From Mesorhizobium sp. NBSH29 (GTDB lineage: Bacteria; Pseudomonadota; Alphaproteobacteria; Rhizobiales; Rhizobiaceae), in NCBI RefSeq assembly GCF_015500055.1, contig NZ_CP045492.1, positions 62,001-126,000 of the forward strand: a stretch of DNA of 64,000 nucleotides, read 5' to 3'. Made by a program: the position numbers and the translations under genes. A model generated the notes under the pieces. It did not search any database. It had not been told where the DNA came from and saw nothing but the letters and a program-made list of their open reading frames with translations. Shown one piece after another: positions 37,075 through 45,001 of the stretch (position 1 is its first letter; each line of letters begins with the position of its first letter).

Positions 37075-37778
37075 AACTTTATCTTGCAGTCGCGATCGTC
37101 ACATTCGGCGCTCTCGGCGGTTGTGCAACTGCGCCTCGCGACGAAATCGGAATTCCACCAAAAATGTCCCCTGTTGGGTCGGGCGTGGCGACGCCTGAGT
37201 CTGTCTACACCTACCCGGAGCAGCCCGCCGCGCCGGTCAAACGCTTTTCGTTGTGGAACGACCGCCAGAGCCGGTTGTTTACCGACCGCCGCGCCTTGTC
37301 GCTGGGGGATATTCTGACGGTCCAGATTTCGATCAATGATCGTGCGAAATTCAAAAACGAGTCAGATCGCAGTCGCACTGCCAGCCGCAAGCTCGGATTC
37401 GGTGTCGACCTTGGCTGGGAGGGCTTGAGCACATCCGGCGCAGGAAAAGGTGACATTTCATCGGGAACAGAAACATCGGGTGCAGGCGCCACGCAACGCT
37501 CCGAAAACATCGATCTGATGGTCGCAGCAGTTGTTACTTCTGTGCTGCCCAACGGCAATTTGATGATCCAGGGTTCGCAGGAGGTGCGCGTGAACGCCGA
37601 ACTGCGTATCCTGACCATCGCCGGCATCGTCCGACCCTCCGACATCGGTGGCGAAAATACCATTCCTTACGAACGCATCGCTGAAGCACGCATCTCCTAT
37701 GGCGGCCGCGGGCGCCTGACTGAAGTTCAGCAGCCGGGGTACGGTCAGCAATATCTCGATAACGTTTTGCCGTTCTGA
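37071..37778 (+). CDS. flgH: Flagellar L-ring lipoprotein FlgH
   Basis: 235 residues from GTG 37071 (4-bp overlap with motE). The signal peptide ends in a lipobox (GALGGC, Cys at about 18), so the protein is an outer-membrane lipoprotein. The FlgH signatures are SLWNDRQSRLFTDRRALSLGDILTVQI and LPNGNLMIQGSQEVRVNAELRILTIAGIVRPSDI. It forms the L ring in the outer membrane around the rod. Confidence 0.96.
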   Translation: MKLYLAVAIVTFGALGGCATAPRDEIGIPPKMSPVGSGVATPESVYTYPEQPAAPVKRFSLWNDRQSRLFTDRRALSLGDILTVQISINDRAKFKNESDRSRTASRKLGFGVDLGWEGLSTSGAGKGDISSGTETSGAGATQRSENIDLMVAAVVTSVLPNGNLMIQGSQEVRVNAELRILTIAGIVRPSDIGGENTIPYERIAEARISYGGRGRLTEVQQPGYGQQYLDNVLPF

Positions 37779-37791
37779 GGAAAGCATCTCA

Positions 37792-38283
37792 ATGGCTGTT
37801 ATCGAAGAAACTGAACCACTAAAAAAAGGTCCCTCGCTGATCATACAGCTTGTGATGTTGCTGGCGGTGACCGCGGCCGCTATCGGTATGGGCTGGTTTT
37901 CCGGGCGCTATCTCGACGGCAATGCGGGCGCGGATAAATCGGAGATTGCTTCTGCCCATGGCGAAGCTGGAGAGGCTGGAGCTTCGGCACATGGAGTTCC
38001 TTCTCCAACGGTTTCTCTTCCAGCCATCACCACCAATCTTGCAGCGCCCGATCAGATATGGGTTCGACTCGAGGTTGCGCTCGTGTTCGAGACCCCGCCA
38101 GAACAACCCATGCTCGACGAAATCCACCAAGACCTTCTCGGCTTCCTCCGCACCGTCAAGCTGCATCAGATCGAGGGTGCCAGTGGTTTTCAGCATCTGA
38201 AGGCTGACCTAGAGGAGCGCGCCCAGATCCGCAGCAACGGGGCGGCCAAGAAGCTGCTGATCCGGACTTTGATCTTCGAATGA
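37792..38283 (+). CDS. fliL: Flagellar basal body-associated protein FliL
   Basis: 163 residues with one N-terminal membrane helix (about 14-36) and a periplasmic stomatin-like domain with conserved IWVRLEVALVFETPPEQPMLDEIHQDLLGFLRTVKLHQIEGASGFQHLKADLEERA. FliL sits beside the stators and supports torque. It overlaps fliP by 4 bp. Confidence 0.93.
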   Translation: MAVIEETEPLKKGPSLIIQLVMLLAVTAAAIGMGWFSGRYLDGNAGADKSEIASAHGEAGEAGASAHGVPSPTVSLPAITTNLAAPDQIWVRLEVALVFETPPEQPMLDEIHQDLLGFLRTVKLHQIEGASGFQHLKADLEERAQIRSNGAAKKLLIRTLIFE

Positions 38284-39014
38284 AAAAATTCCTGCTTGCG
38301 GCATTTCAGCTGGTCGCACTCGGCACGTCGGCGTCACACGCGCAGACCATTGACCTTGGCGGTCTGGCCAACGCCGATGGCGCAACCATCGGCTACATGA
38401 TTCAGATGTTCGGCCTGCTGACCGTGCTATCTATAGCGCCCGGCCTGCTGATCATGACCACAAGCTTCACTCGCTTCGTCATCGCATTTTCGATCTTGCG
38501 CTCCGGCATAGGTCTCCAGTCAACACCAGCCAACCTCATCCTGATCAGCCTATCGCTGTTCATGACCTTCTACGTCATGTCTCCGACATTCGACCAAGCG
38601 TGGAACAATGGCGTCAAACCGTTGATGGATAACCAGATCAGCGAGACGGTAGCAGTAGAGCGCATCGCGGAACCGTTTCGTGCATTCATGGTAAAAAACG
38701 TCCGAGAAAAAGACTTTGCACTCTTCGCTGACCTCGCTCGCGAGCGTGGCCAGACAGTCTCGACGGAAGCCGTCGATCTTCGTATCCTAGTGCCTGCCTT
38801 CATGATATCGGAAATCCGCCGGGGTTTTGAAATCGGGTTCCTCATCGTTCTGCCATTTCTCGTGATCGACCTGATTGTGGCGACCATAACGATGGCAATG
38901 GGCATGATGATGCTTCCCCCGACCGTCGTATCCCTACCCTTCAAGATCCTGTTCTTCGTGCTGATCGACGGATGGAACCTGCTCGTCGGCAGCTTAGTGC
39001 GATCTTTCACCTAA
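38280..39014 (+). CDS. fliP: Flagellar export apparatus protein FliP
   Basis: 244 residues. FliP is one of the few export-gate proteins with a cleavable signal peptide, seen here at 1-20 (cleavage after SHA). Next comes the conserved YMIQMFGLLTVLSIAPGLLIMTTSFTRFVIAFSILR, then PAFMISEIRRGFEIGFLIVLPFLVIDLIVATI. It forms the core of the export channel with FliQ and FliR. It is the last gene of the flgB operon, and a perfect 9-bp inverted repeat follows. Confidence 0.97.
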   Translation: MKKFLLAAFQLVALGTSASHAQTIDLGGLANADGATIGYMIQMFGLLTVLSIAPGLLIMTTSFTRFVIAFSILRSGIGLQSTPANLILISLSLFMTFYVMSPTFDQAWNNGVKPLMDNQISETVAVERIAEPFRAFMVKNVREKDFALFADLARERGQTVSTEAVDLRILVPAFMISEIRRGFEIGFLIVLPFLVIDLIVATITMAMGMMMLPPTVVSLPFKILFFVLIDGWNLLVGSLVRSFT

Positions 39015-39048
39015 GAACTTTTCCGCAATTAGCGGTTTAGTAGGGAAT

Positions 39049-39076
39049 ACCCGTCATATTCATCGTCATGACGGGT
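39049..39076 (+). terminator. Stem-loop after fliP
   Basis: A perfect inverted repeat: ACCCGTCAT at 39049-39057 and ATGACGGGT at 39068-39076, with a 10-base loop, 34 bp after the fliP stop. There is no U-tract, so it may be a Rho-dependent or processing hairpin at the end of the flgB operon, or an operator for flagellin A. Confidence 0.45.
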
Positions 39077-39117
39077 TGGTTGCGTCCTAGCGACCATTGG
39101 CATGATGCCGCTCCGTT

Positions 39118-39136
39118 ATACCGGCCGATCCGGTAT
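39118..39136 (+). promoter_or_regulatory. Inverted repeat in the flagellin A leader
   Basis: ATACCGG-N5-CCGGTAT, 37 bp before the flagellin A start. It may be an operator or an mRNA hairpin in the 5' leader. Flagellin mRNA in alphaproteobacteria is regulated by FlbT at the 5' untranslated region, and flbT is encoded in this window, so the second possibility deserves attention. Confidence 0.4.
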
Positions 39137-39173
39137 GCCAAAAAAATCCCAGTATGAGTAAGGTGTATCATCC

Positions 39174-40166
39174 ATGGCTAGTATCATGACGAACGCGTCG
39201 GCATTGACCGCGCTTCAGAGCCTCAATGCCACTAACAAGAACCTTGAGACGACACAGTCGCGCATTTCGACCGGCTACCGCGTTGCCGAAGCAAGTGATA
39301 ACGCTGCTTACTGGTCAATCGCAACCACGATGCGCTCGGACAAGAGCTCTCTCTCGGTTGTTCAGGACACGCTCGGCCTCGGCGCTTCCAAGGTTGACAC
39401 CGCCTACACCAATATCAACAAGACCATCGACACCGTAAACGCCATTAAAGACAAGCTCGTTGCTGCTTCGGGTGCGTCTACTGCCGATAAGGCCAAGATT
39501 CAGGTTGAAGTGTCGGCCCTGCAGGCTTCGCTGAAAATGACCTCTGACGGTGCTACGGCTGCTGGCTCGAACTGGTTGTCGGTTGACACCACGAGTGGCC
39601 AGACGGCTGCCGGCACCCATGACGACGCCAAGATCGTCGCTGCATATACCCGTAATTCGGCCGGTAAAGTTGCGCTACAGACGATCGATGTCGACGTCCA
39701 GAGCGTCAAGCTTTATGAAGCTTATGCGTCGGCAACCAACACCGAAAAAGGTATTCTCGACGGCACACGCCTTGCTTCATCCGGCGCGCGCGACAACACC
39801 GCCGTGGCGACTGTTGGCAACGCTGCCGCAGCTGCTACCGACGGTTACGCAGTATCGACACTGACTGTTGTCGGTTTCAACGACACACAGATCGCTGACA
39901 TGATCAACGTTGTCGATACCGCGTCGAAGGAACTGACCGACGCTGCCACCAAGCTCGGCGCCGCCAAGGTCCGTATCGACTTGCAGAAGAACTCCACACA
40001 GTCGCTGATGGATTCCATCGACCGCGGCGTCGGACAGTTGGTCGATGCCGACATGAACAAGGAATCGACCCGCCTCCAAGCCCTGCAGGTTCAGCAGCAG
40101 CTCGGCATCCAAGCGCTGTCAATCGCCAACGGCAACTCACAGAGCATTCTCTCGCTCTTCCGCTAG
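39174..40166 (+). CDS. flaA: Flagellin A
   Basis: 330 residues. The D0/D1 N-terminal motif is MASIMTNASALTALQSLNATNKNLETTQSRISTGYRVAEASDNAAYWSIATTMRSD, and the C-terminal one is IDRGVGQLVDADMNKESTRLQALQVQQQLGIQALSIANGNSQSILSLFR. The middle region is the variable surface-exposed domain. This is the rhizobial flagellin type. It is 242 bp upstream of a second, nearly co-linear flagellin, and a strong intrinsic terminator separates the two. The leader lacks the Rem-type box seen at other flagellar operons. Numbering as flaA is by position only. Confidence 0.97.
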   Translation: MASIMTNASALTALQSLNATNKNLETTQSRISTGYRVAEASDNAAYWSIATTMRSDKSSLSVVQDTLGLGASKVDTAYTNINKTIDTVNAIKDKLVAASGASTADKAKIQVEVSALQASLKMTSDGATAAGSNWLSVDTTSGQTAAGTHDDAKIVAAYTRNSAGKVALQTIDVDVQSVKLYEAYASATNTEKGILDGTRLASSGARDNTAVATVGNAAAAATDGYAVSTLTVVGFNDTQIADMINVVDTASKELTDAATKLGAAKVRIDLQKNSTQSLMDSIDRGVGQLVDADMNKESTRLQALQVQQQLGIQALSIANGNSQSILSLFR

Positions 40167-40198
40167 GCCGACCGTCTCAGGCAACACTGATCGGGGGC

Positions 40199-40233
40199 CG
40201 GGTCGCGCTGCAAAGCGCGGCCCGTTTTTTTTT
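40199..40233 (+). terminator. Rho-independent terminator after flagellin A
   Basis: An 11-bp stem (CGGGTCGCGCT at 40199-40209 with AGCGCGGCCCG at 40214-40224, one G-T wobble), a GCAA loop and a run of nine T. This is one of the clearest intrinsic terminators of the window and should isolate the flagellin A transcript from flagellin B. Confidence 0.9.
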
Positions 40234-40239
40234 GTTTTC

Positions 40240-40256
40240 TAGCGACCTTAGCGACC
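40240..40256 (+). repeat. Tandem TAGCGACC motif upstream of flagellin B
   Basis: TAGCGACC occurs at 40240-40247 and again at 40249-40256, 9 bp apart, directly after the flagellin A terminator. The same octamer lies at 39088-39095 in the flagellin A leader and at 54393-54400 upstream of flhA, with TAGCGAC at 54454. Function unknown. Confidence 0.4.
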
Positions 40257-40293
40257 CACCCCGTCCCCAGCACATCCAAATCCTTTACCCCGC

Positions 40294-40323
40294 GTTAACC
40301 ATATCCTTCTAGTTATGGTTAAC
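40294..40323. promoter_or_regulatory. Inverted pair of CtrA-type half-sites at flagellin B
   Basis: GTTAACCAT at 40294-40302 and its exact mirror ATGGTTAAC at 40315-40323, 12 bp apart. TTAACCAT is the half-site I recall for the cell-cycle regulator CtrA in alphaproteobacteria, so CtrA control of this flagellin is a reasonable guess. The element lies 85 bp before the start codon. Flagellin A has no such pair. Confidence 0.5.
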
Positions 40324-40407
40324 CAATCGCTTACGGCGCTTGGAAACCGCTGCCACCGAAGCGTGCAAAATGCAGCCCGGTGTTGGTTTGATAGAGGGGT
40401 GACTGCC

Positions 40408-41397
40408 TTGGCAAGTATTTTGACAAACGCTTCCGCGTTGACCGCATTACAGAGTCTCAGCGCAACCAACAAATCCCTGGAAATGACCCAGGCACGTATT
40501 TCAACCGGCTATCGCGTGGCGGAGGCCAGCGACAATGCCGCTTATTGGTCTATCGCCACCACCATGCGCTCCGACAAGAGTTCGCTCTCGGTCGTCAAGG
40601 ATGCGCTCGGATTGGGTGCTGGCAAAGTTGACACAGCTTATTCGGTCACCAATGACACCGTGAAGATTGTCAACCTGATCAAAGACAAGCTTGTTGCCGC
40701 AGTCGGTGCAAGTGCTGCCGACAAGGCTAAAATCCAGGTTGAAATCACCGCGTTCCAACTACAGCTGAAAACCGCTGCCGATGGTGCAGTATTCAGCGGC
40801 GCCAACTGGCTTTCGGTCGATACCACAACTGGACAAACGACGCCGGGCACCCATGACGATGCCCAGATTGTCTCAGCATTCACGCGCAACGCCGCTGGGA
40901 AGATTGCGCTCCAGACCATCGACATCAATGTCCAGAGCGTAAAACTCTACGATGCTTTTGGCACAGCAACCAATGTCGAAAAAGGCATTCTAGACGGTCT
41001 GCGGCTAGCGACGTCCGGCGTTCGAGACAATACGGCTACTGCGGCAGCCGGCGGCACAGTCGCTGCCACTGACGGGTATGCGGTCTCAACACTCACCGTC
41101 GTCGGCTTCAACGACACACAGATCCAGCAGATGCTCAATGTGGTCGATGCCGCCGCCAGGGAACTTACCGACGCAGCAACCAACCTCGGCGCAGCGAAAA
41201 CCCGCATCGATCTCCAGAAAAATGCCACTCAGGCGTTGATGGATTCAATCGACCGAGGCGTCGGTCAATTAGTTGATGCCGACATGAACCAGGAATCCAC
41301 ACGTCTCCAAGCACTTCAGGTTCAGCAGCAGCTTGGCATCCAGGCCCTCTCGATTGCGAACTCCAATTCGCAGAACATTCTTGCGCTCTTCAAATAG
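40408..41397 (+). CDS. flaB: Flagellin B (TTG start)
   Basis: 329 residues from TTG 40408, giving MASILTNASALTALQSLSATNKSLEMTQ, co-linear with flagellin A. GAGGGG lies 8 nt upstream. An apparent ATG start at 40315 lies within the CtrA-like repeat and would add 31 unrelated residues; GTG 40399 would overlap the ribosome binding site. The terminal D0/D1 domains are almost identical to flagellin A, and most differences are in the middle. It probably contributes a minor or stage-specific filament subunit, as in the complex flagella of rhizobia. Confidence 0.95.
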   Translation: MASILTNASALTALQSLSATNKSLEMTQARISTGYRVAEASDNAAYWSIATTMRSDKSSLSVVKDALGLGAGKVDTAYSVTNDTVKIVNLIKDKLVAAVGASAADKAKIQVEITAFQLQLKTAADGAVFSGANWLSVDTTTGQTTPGTHDDAQIVSAFTRNAAGKIALQTIDINVQSVKLYDAFGTATNVEKGILDGLRLATSGVRDNTATAAAGGTVAATDGYAVSTLTVVGFNDTQIQQMLNVVDAAARELTDAATNLGAAKTRIDLQKNATQALMDSIDRGVGQLVDADMNQESTRLQALQVQQQLGIQALSIANSNSQNILALFK

Positions 41398-41420
41398 CGC
41401 CACGCTTCTCGCAATTAATT

Positions 41421-41457
41421 GGGCCGCAGCGTACCGCGCTGCGGCCCATTTCATTTT
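41421..41457 (+). terminator. Intrinsic terminator after flagellin B
   Basis: A perfect 11-bp stem (GGGCCGCAGCG at 41421-41431, CGCTGCGGCCC at 41437-41447) with a 5-base loop, followed by an imperfect T-rich tract (ATTTCATTTT). It abuts the Rem-type box of the fliF operon. Confidence 0.85.
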
Positions 41458-41481
41458 CGCACAAGGTTCGCGGTCTAGTTT
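41451..41481 (+). promoter_or_regulatory. Candidate Rem box and -10 of the fliF operon
   Basis: TCAT, 7 bp, CAAG (within CGCACAAG at 41458-41465), 10 bp, then TAGTTT at 41476-41481. The fliF start is 36 bp downstream. The box begins in the tail of the flagellin B terminator. Confidence 0.7.
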
Positions 41482-41517
41482 TCACGCTGGCAGTCCTTGT
41501 CAGGGGGTAGTGCGTCC

Positions 41518-43140
41518 GTGCCGGAGCAAGTTCAGAACATCATTGCCAATCTCAAGGATTTCGGGCCGAGACGGTTGGGAATCCTTGCCGCTGTCGCCAC
41601 ACTCGTTTTCACTATTATCGGGCTAGGATCGGTCTATCTCAATAAGCCAGCCTATGAGACGCTCTATGTCGGTCTCGAGCGCTCCGACGTGAACCAGATA
41701 GGGCTGGTTCTCGGAGAGGCGGGAATTGGCTTTGATGTGGATTCGGATGGAACCTCGGTATTGGTCGCCGCCGGCAAGACAGCGCAGGCCAGAATGTTGC
41801 TTGCCGAGAAGGGCCTGCCCACCAGTGCAAATGCAGGCTATGAGCTGTTCGACAATGTAGGCTCGCTCGGGCTGACCTCCTTTATGCAGCAGATAACACG
41901 CGTACGTGCGTTGGAAGGCGAAATTGCCCGCACCATTCAGTCCATTGCAGGAATCCGCGCAGCGCGCGTCCATATAGTCCTGTCAGAGCGCGCCAGTTTC
42001 CGCCGCGACGAACAGCAACCGTCTGCTTCGGTAGTCATCCGCGCATCCGGTATGGACGCAACGCGAAACGCCATGTCGATTCGGCATTTGGTGGCAGCCG
42101 CCGTCCCAGGTCTGAGTGCCGACAAGGTTACGGTACTCGATTCCAATGGCACACTTCTGGCCTCAGGTGATGATCCTACCAATACCACCGCCAACCGATC
42201 GCTCACAGTTGAACGCACGGTGGAAGCTCAGTTCGAGGAAAACATCCGCCGCGCGCTGGCACCCTATCTTGGCCCCGACAATTTCCGTGCCAGCGTAAAG
42301 GCCGACGTCAACACCGACCAGCGGCAAACCGAGGAAACAATCTTCGATCCGGAATCTCGGGTCGAACGTTCAGTCCAAGTAGTGAGGTCCAATGCTGATA
42401 CCAGCCAGCGCTCCACTGCATCACCGGCAACCGTCGAGCAAAACTTGCCAAACCCGACAACTGCAACGACTGCCGGTCCCGAATCTTCGGAAAAAAGCGA
42501 GCGCAAGGAAGAAACGACGAACTACGAGCTCAATTCCAAGCGTATCGCAACCACCAGCAACGGGTATACCGTTGAGAAAATGTCGATTGCAGTCGTCGTG
42601 AACCGGGAACGGCTTGTCGCGATACTTGGCAAGGATGCCACTCAGGAGCAAATTGATGCCCGGGTCGTCGATATCCAGAAGATGGTCGCATCAGCCACCG
42701 GCTTTAGTGAAACGCGTGGCGACGTGATCAATGTGTCGTCTGTCGAATTTATCGATGGCTTAGATGGTGAAGTAATCGAGGCCCCTGGATTTATGGATGC
42801 AGCCGGGCGCCAGATGGGCACTATCATAAACGCCTTGGCGTTTATCGTAGTTGTCTTCCTTGTCGCCTGGTTCGGTCTCAAGCCCCTCGCCGCCGCTTTG
42901 GCCAAACCTGCCGCCGCTCCTGCACAAAGCTTCGAAGACGTGCAGCGCTCCTTGCCTACTCCCGACCCGGCGCAAGCAGGAATAGGCGCACTGCCGGGAA
43001 ATCAGTCCAACTCGCTGGATGATCTACGCAGCAAAATTCGGCCCGCGCCGCAGGAGCGACTAGCCCGTATGGTTGACCTTAACGAGGAGCGTACCGCTCA
43101 CATCCTGCGCAAATGGGCAGCCCAGGAAGCAGCAGCCTGA
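41518..43140 (+). CDS. fliF: Flagellar MS-ring protein FliF
   Basis: 540 residues from GTG 41518, behind AGGGGG; a TTG at 41497 would precede that ribosome binding site and is rejected. Two membrane helices flank the periplasmic part: about 18-38 (LGILAAVATLVFTIIGLGSVYL) and about 438-458. The ring-building motifs include TSFMQQITRVRALEGEIARTIQSIAGIRAARVHIVLSE. The C-terminal cytoplasmic tail (ERLARMVDLNEERTAHILRKWAA) is the FliG-binding segment. Its location beside motB-motC-motD, rather than next to the chemotaxis genes, differs from Sinorhizobium. Confidence 0.97.
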   Translation: MPEQVQNIIANLKDFGPRRLGILAAVATLVFTIIGLGSVYLNKPAYETLYVGLERSDVNQIGLVLGEAGIGFDVDSDGTSVLVAAGKTAQARMLLAEKGLPTSANAGYELFDNVGSLGLTSFMQQITRVRALEGEIARTIQSIAGIRAARVHIVLSERASFRRDEQQPSASVVIRASGMDATRNAMSIRHLVAAAVPGLSADKVTVLDSNGTLLASGDDPTNTTANRSLTVERTVEAQFEENIRRALAPYLGPDNFRASVKADVNTDQRQTEETIFDPESRVERSVQVVRSNADTSQRSTASPATVEQNLPNPTTATTAGPESSEKSERKEETTNYELNSKRIATTSNGYTVEKMSIAVVVNRERLVAILGKDATQEQIDARVVDIQKMVASATGFSETRGDVINVSSVEFIDGLDGEVIEAPGFMDAAGRQMGTIINALAFIVVVFLVAWFGLKPLAAALAKPAAAPAQSFEDVQRSLPTPDPAQAGIGALPGNQSNSLDDLRSKIRPAPQERLARMVDLNEERTAHILRKWAAQEAAA

Positions 43141-43769
43141 TGGGTTCTCCACAACTTGCCGATTTCCTGACGGATTTTGCGTCACTCAATAATAGAACAA
43201 ACGCGGTCTCGCGTGAGCTGGACAGGCGGTTCGACGATAATACTCTGACATCTCCCCCTCTCAACGTCGAGAGCCTGGTCTCGACCGCAGTTATCAAGGC
43301 GGAGGCCGATGTCACCGACCGCCTGACAGCGATCTACGAGGCGACACTGCAGGCGGAGCGCGACAGTCACGCGCACGAACTTGAACGCATTGCCAAGGAA
43401 TTTGGGGCCAGTTCGGGCACAGTTATCGCCGTGCGTCTGGCCGAGATGGAAACCGCTATCGGCGAGTTGGCGACATCGCTGGCGGCTCGCATCTTGGGCG
43501 GCATCCTTACGGATGATTTGCGAAAACGCAGCCTTGAAAAGCTGGCAGCGACCATCCGCGATGCGATACGCGACAATGAGGCTGTTCGCATCCAGGTGCG
43601 TGGTCCGCAATCGCTGTTTGAAACCCTCGCGGACTCATTGGGCGATCGCTCGCCTAGCGTCACTTACGTTGAATCTCCAGGCTTTGACCTAACCGTCGCG
43701 ATTGATGGCAACGTTGTTGAAACGAGACTTTCTGAGTGGTCGGAAGCTCTTGCAGGTGCCTTGTCATGA
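43140..43769 (+). CDS. FliH-like protein (putative export ATPase regulator)
   Basis: 209 residues starting one base inside the fliF stop. A long central helical region (about 50-120: VIKAEADVTDRLTAIYEATLQAERDSHAHELERIAKEF) is followed by a V-ATPase subunit E-like C-terminus (LATSLAARILGGILTDDLRKRSLEKLAATIRDAI). This is the FliH organisation, although sequence similarity to enteric FliH is weak. In rhizobia a FliH-like gene commonly follows fliF or lies near fliI. It would keep FliI inactive and target it to the C ring. The assignment depends on architecture and context. Confidence 0.7.
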   Translation: MGSPQLADFLTDFASLNNRTNAVSRELDRRFDDNTLTSPPLNVESLVSTAVIKAEADVTDRLTAIYEATLQAERDSHAHELERIAKEFGASSGTVIAVRLAEMETAIGELATSLAARILGGILTDDLRKRSLEKLAATIRDAIRDNEAVRIQVRGPQSLFETLADSLGDRSPSVTYVESPGFDLTVAIDGNVVETRLSEWSEALAGALS

Positions 43770-45001
43770 CACTCCATTCGCCAGACGAACACAGGCAGGA
43801 GATCATTATTGTGCGCCGACACATGGGGGACCATGACGAGGCTCACCACGGTGGTGTCTGGAAGATCGCATTTGCCGATTTCATGACGGCGATGATGTGC
43901 TTCTTTCTTGTGATGTGGTTGATAAATGCTGCCAATGATCAGACCAAGGCTTCGGTCGCTAGCTACTTCAATCCTGTAAAACTTGTAGACCGCAGTTCCG
44001 GTGGCAAGGGCTTGGATGAAATCAATGAAGGGCCCAGTTCCCTCGGCTCATCCTCCAAGTCCACCGACCAAACAGAAGGGAAAGCAGGGGTTCAGGGAAA
44101 TTCCAGTTCGGGACCAACTGAAGCTCAGAATTCCTCCGACCAGTCCCCAACCGAAGAGCATTCCGACAAACATCTGTTTGCCGATCCGTACGCAGTTCTT
44201 GCCGAAATCGCCGCAGATACCAGCACAAGGCAAAATGTCAGCAGCAAGGGCGAAGGCGGCGCACAAGATGCTGGCCCGGCAACGGGTGCCTCAGGTGGAA
44301 CCTCCTTCCGCGACCCATTTGCACCCGATTTCTGGTCGCAACAGATCGACACCTTACAGACAAAAGCGCCTGCAGAAGCGGTTTCCGCTGAGGAGCCAAA
44401 CTCCGCCGCGCACATCGAAGGAAAGCCCGGCGACGCCCCAAAAGATCATTCGCCGCTGGAAACCGTATTGGCCCATGACCCAGCAGCTGAAAAGTCGGGG
44501 GCCCCATCAGGCAAAAAGAATATTGAGCCGGATGCCGCCACAAAGGAAGCTGCTGCGGCTATCAAACAGGAACTTGCGCAAGCCTTCGAGCCCGGCGACA
44601 AACTGTATGATGGCTTGTCAGTAACCGTGACTGATAAGGGAGTAACAATTTCCGTGACCGACCAGCTCGACTTCGGCATGTTCGAAATAGGATCGGCAGT
44701 GCCACATCGTGAGCTGGTGCTTGCTATGGAAAAGATCAGCCGCACTTTAAGCAACAAACCCGGCAAGATCACCATCAGCGGCCATACAGATGGCCGACAA
44801 TTTCACAGCGAGAACTATGATAACTGGCGGCTATCCACGGCGCGCGCTCATTCTGCGTACTATATGTTGGTAAGAGGCGGCCTCGACGAGGCACGCATCA
44901 AAGAAGTGGCAGGCTATGCTGATCGCGAACTCAAGGTAGCGGGTGATCCGTTCGACGCCCATAATCGTCGCATCGAAATTGTTCTTGAGCCGGCCGAATG
45001 A
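43766..45001 (+). CDS. motB: Flagellar stator protein MotB (long rhizobial form)
   Basis: 411 residues from ATG 43766, overlapping the upstream stop (ATGA). The single membrane helix holds the proton-accepting aspartate (WKIAFADFMTAMMCFFLVMWLINAAND, about residues 39-65). A long polar, low-complexity linker (about 85-280) leads to the peptidoglycan-binding OmpA domain (ITISGHTDGRQFHSENYDNWRLSTARAHSAYYML). The linker makes it longer than enteric MotB (about 300), as in Sinorhizobium, where MotC interacts with MotB in the periplasm. motA is encoded apart, at 28264. Confidence 0.95.
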   Translation: MTLHSPDEHRQEIIIVRRHMGDHDEAHHGGVWKIAFADFMTAMMCFFLVMWLINAANDQTKASVASYFNPVKLVDRSSGGKGLDEINEGPSSLGSSSKSTDQTEGKAGVQGNSSSGPTEAQNSSDQSPTEEHSDKHLFADPYAVLAEIAADTSTRQNVSSKGEGGAQDAGPATGASGGTSFRDPFAPDFWSQQIDTLQTKAPAEAVSAEEPNSAAHIEGKPGDAPKDHSPLETVLAHDPAAEKSGAPSGKKNIEPDAATKEAAAAIKQELAQAFEPGDKLYDGLSVTVTDKGVTISVTDQLDFGMFEIGSAVPHRELVLAMEKISRTLSNKPGKITISGHTDGRQFHSENYDNWRLSTARAHSAYYMLVRGGLDEARIKEVAGYADRELKVAGDPFDAHNRRIEIVLEPAE

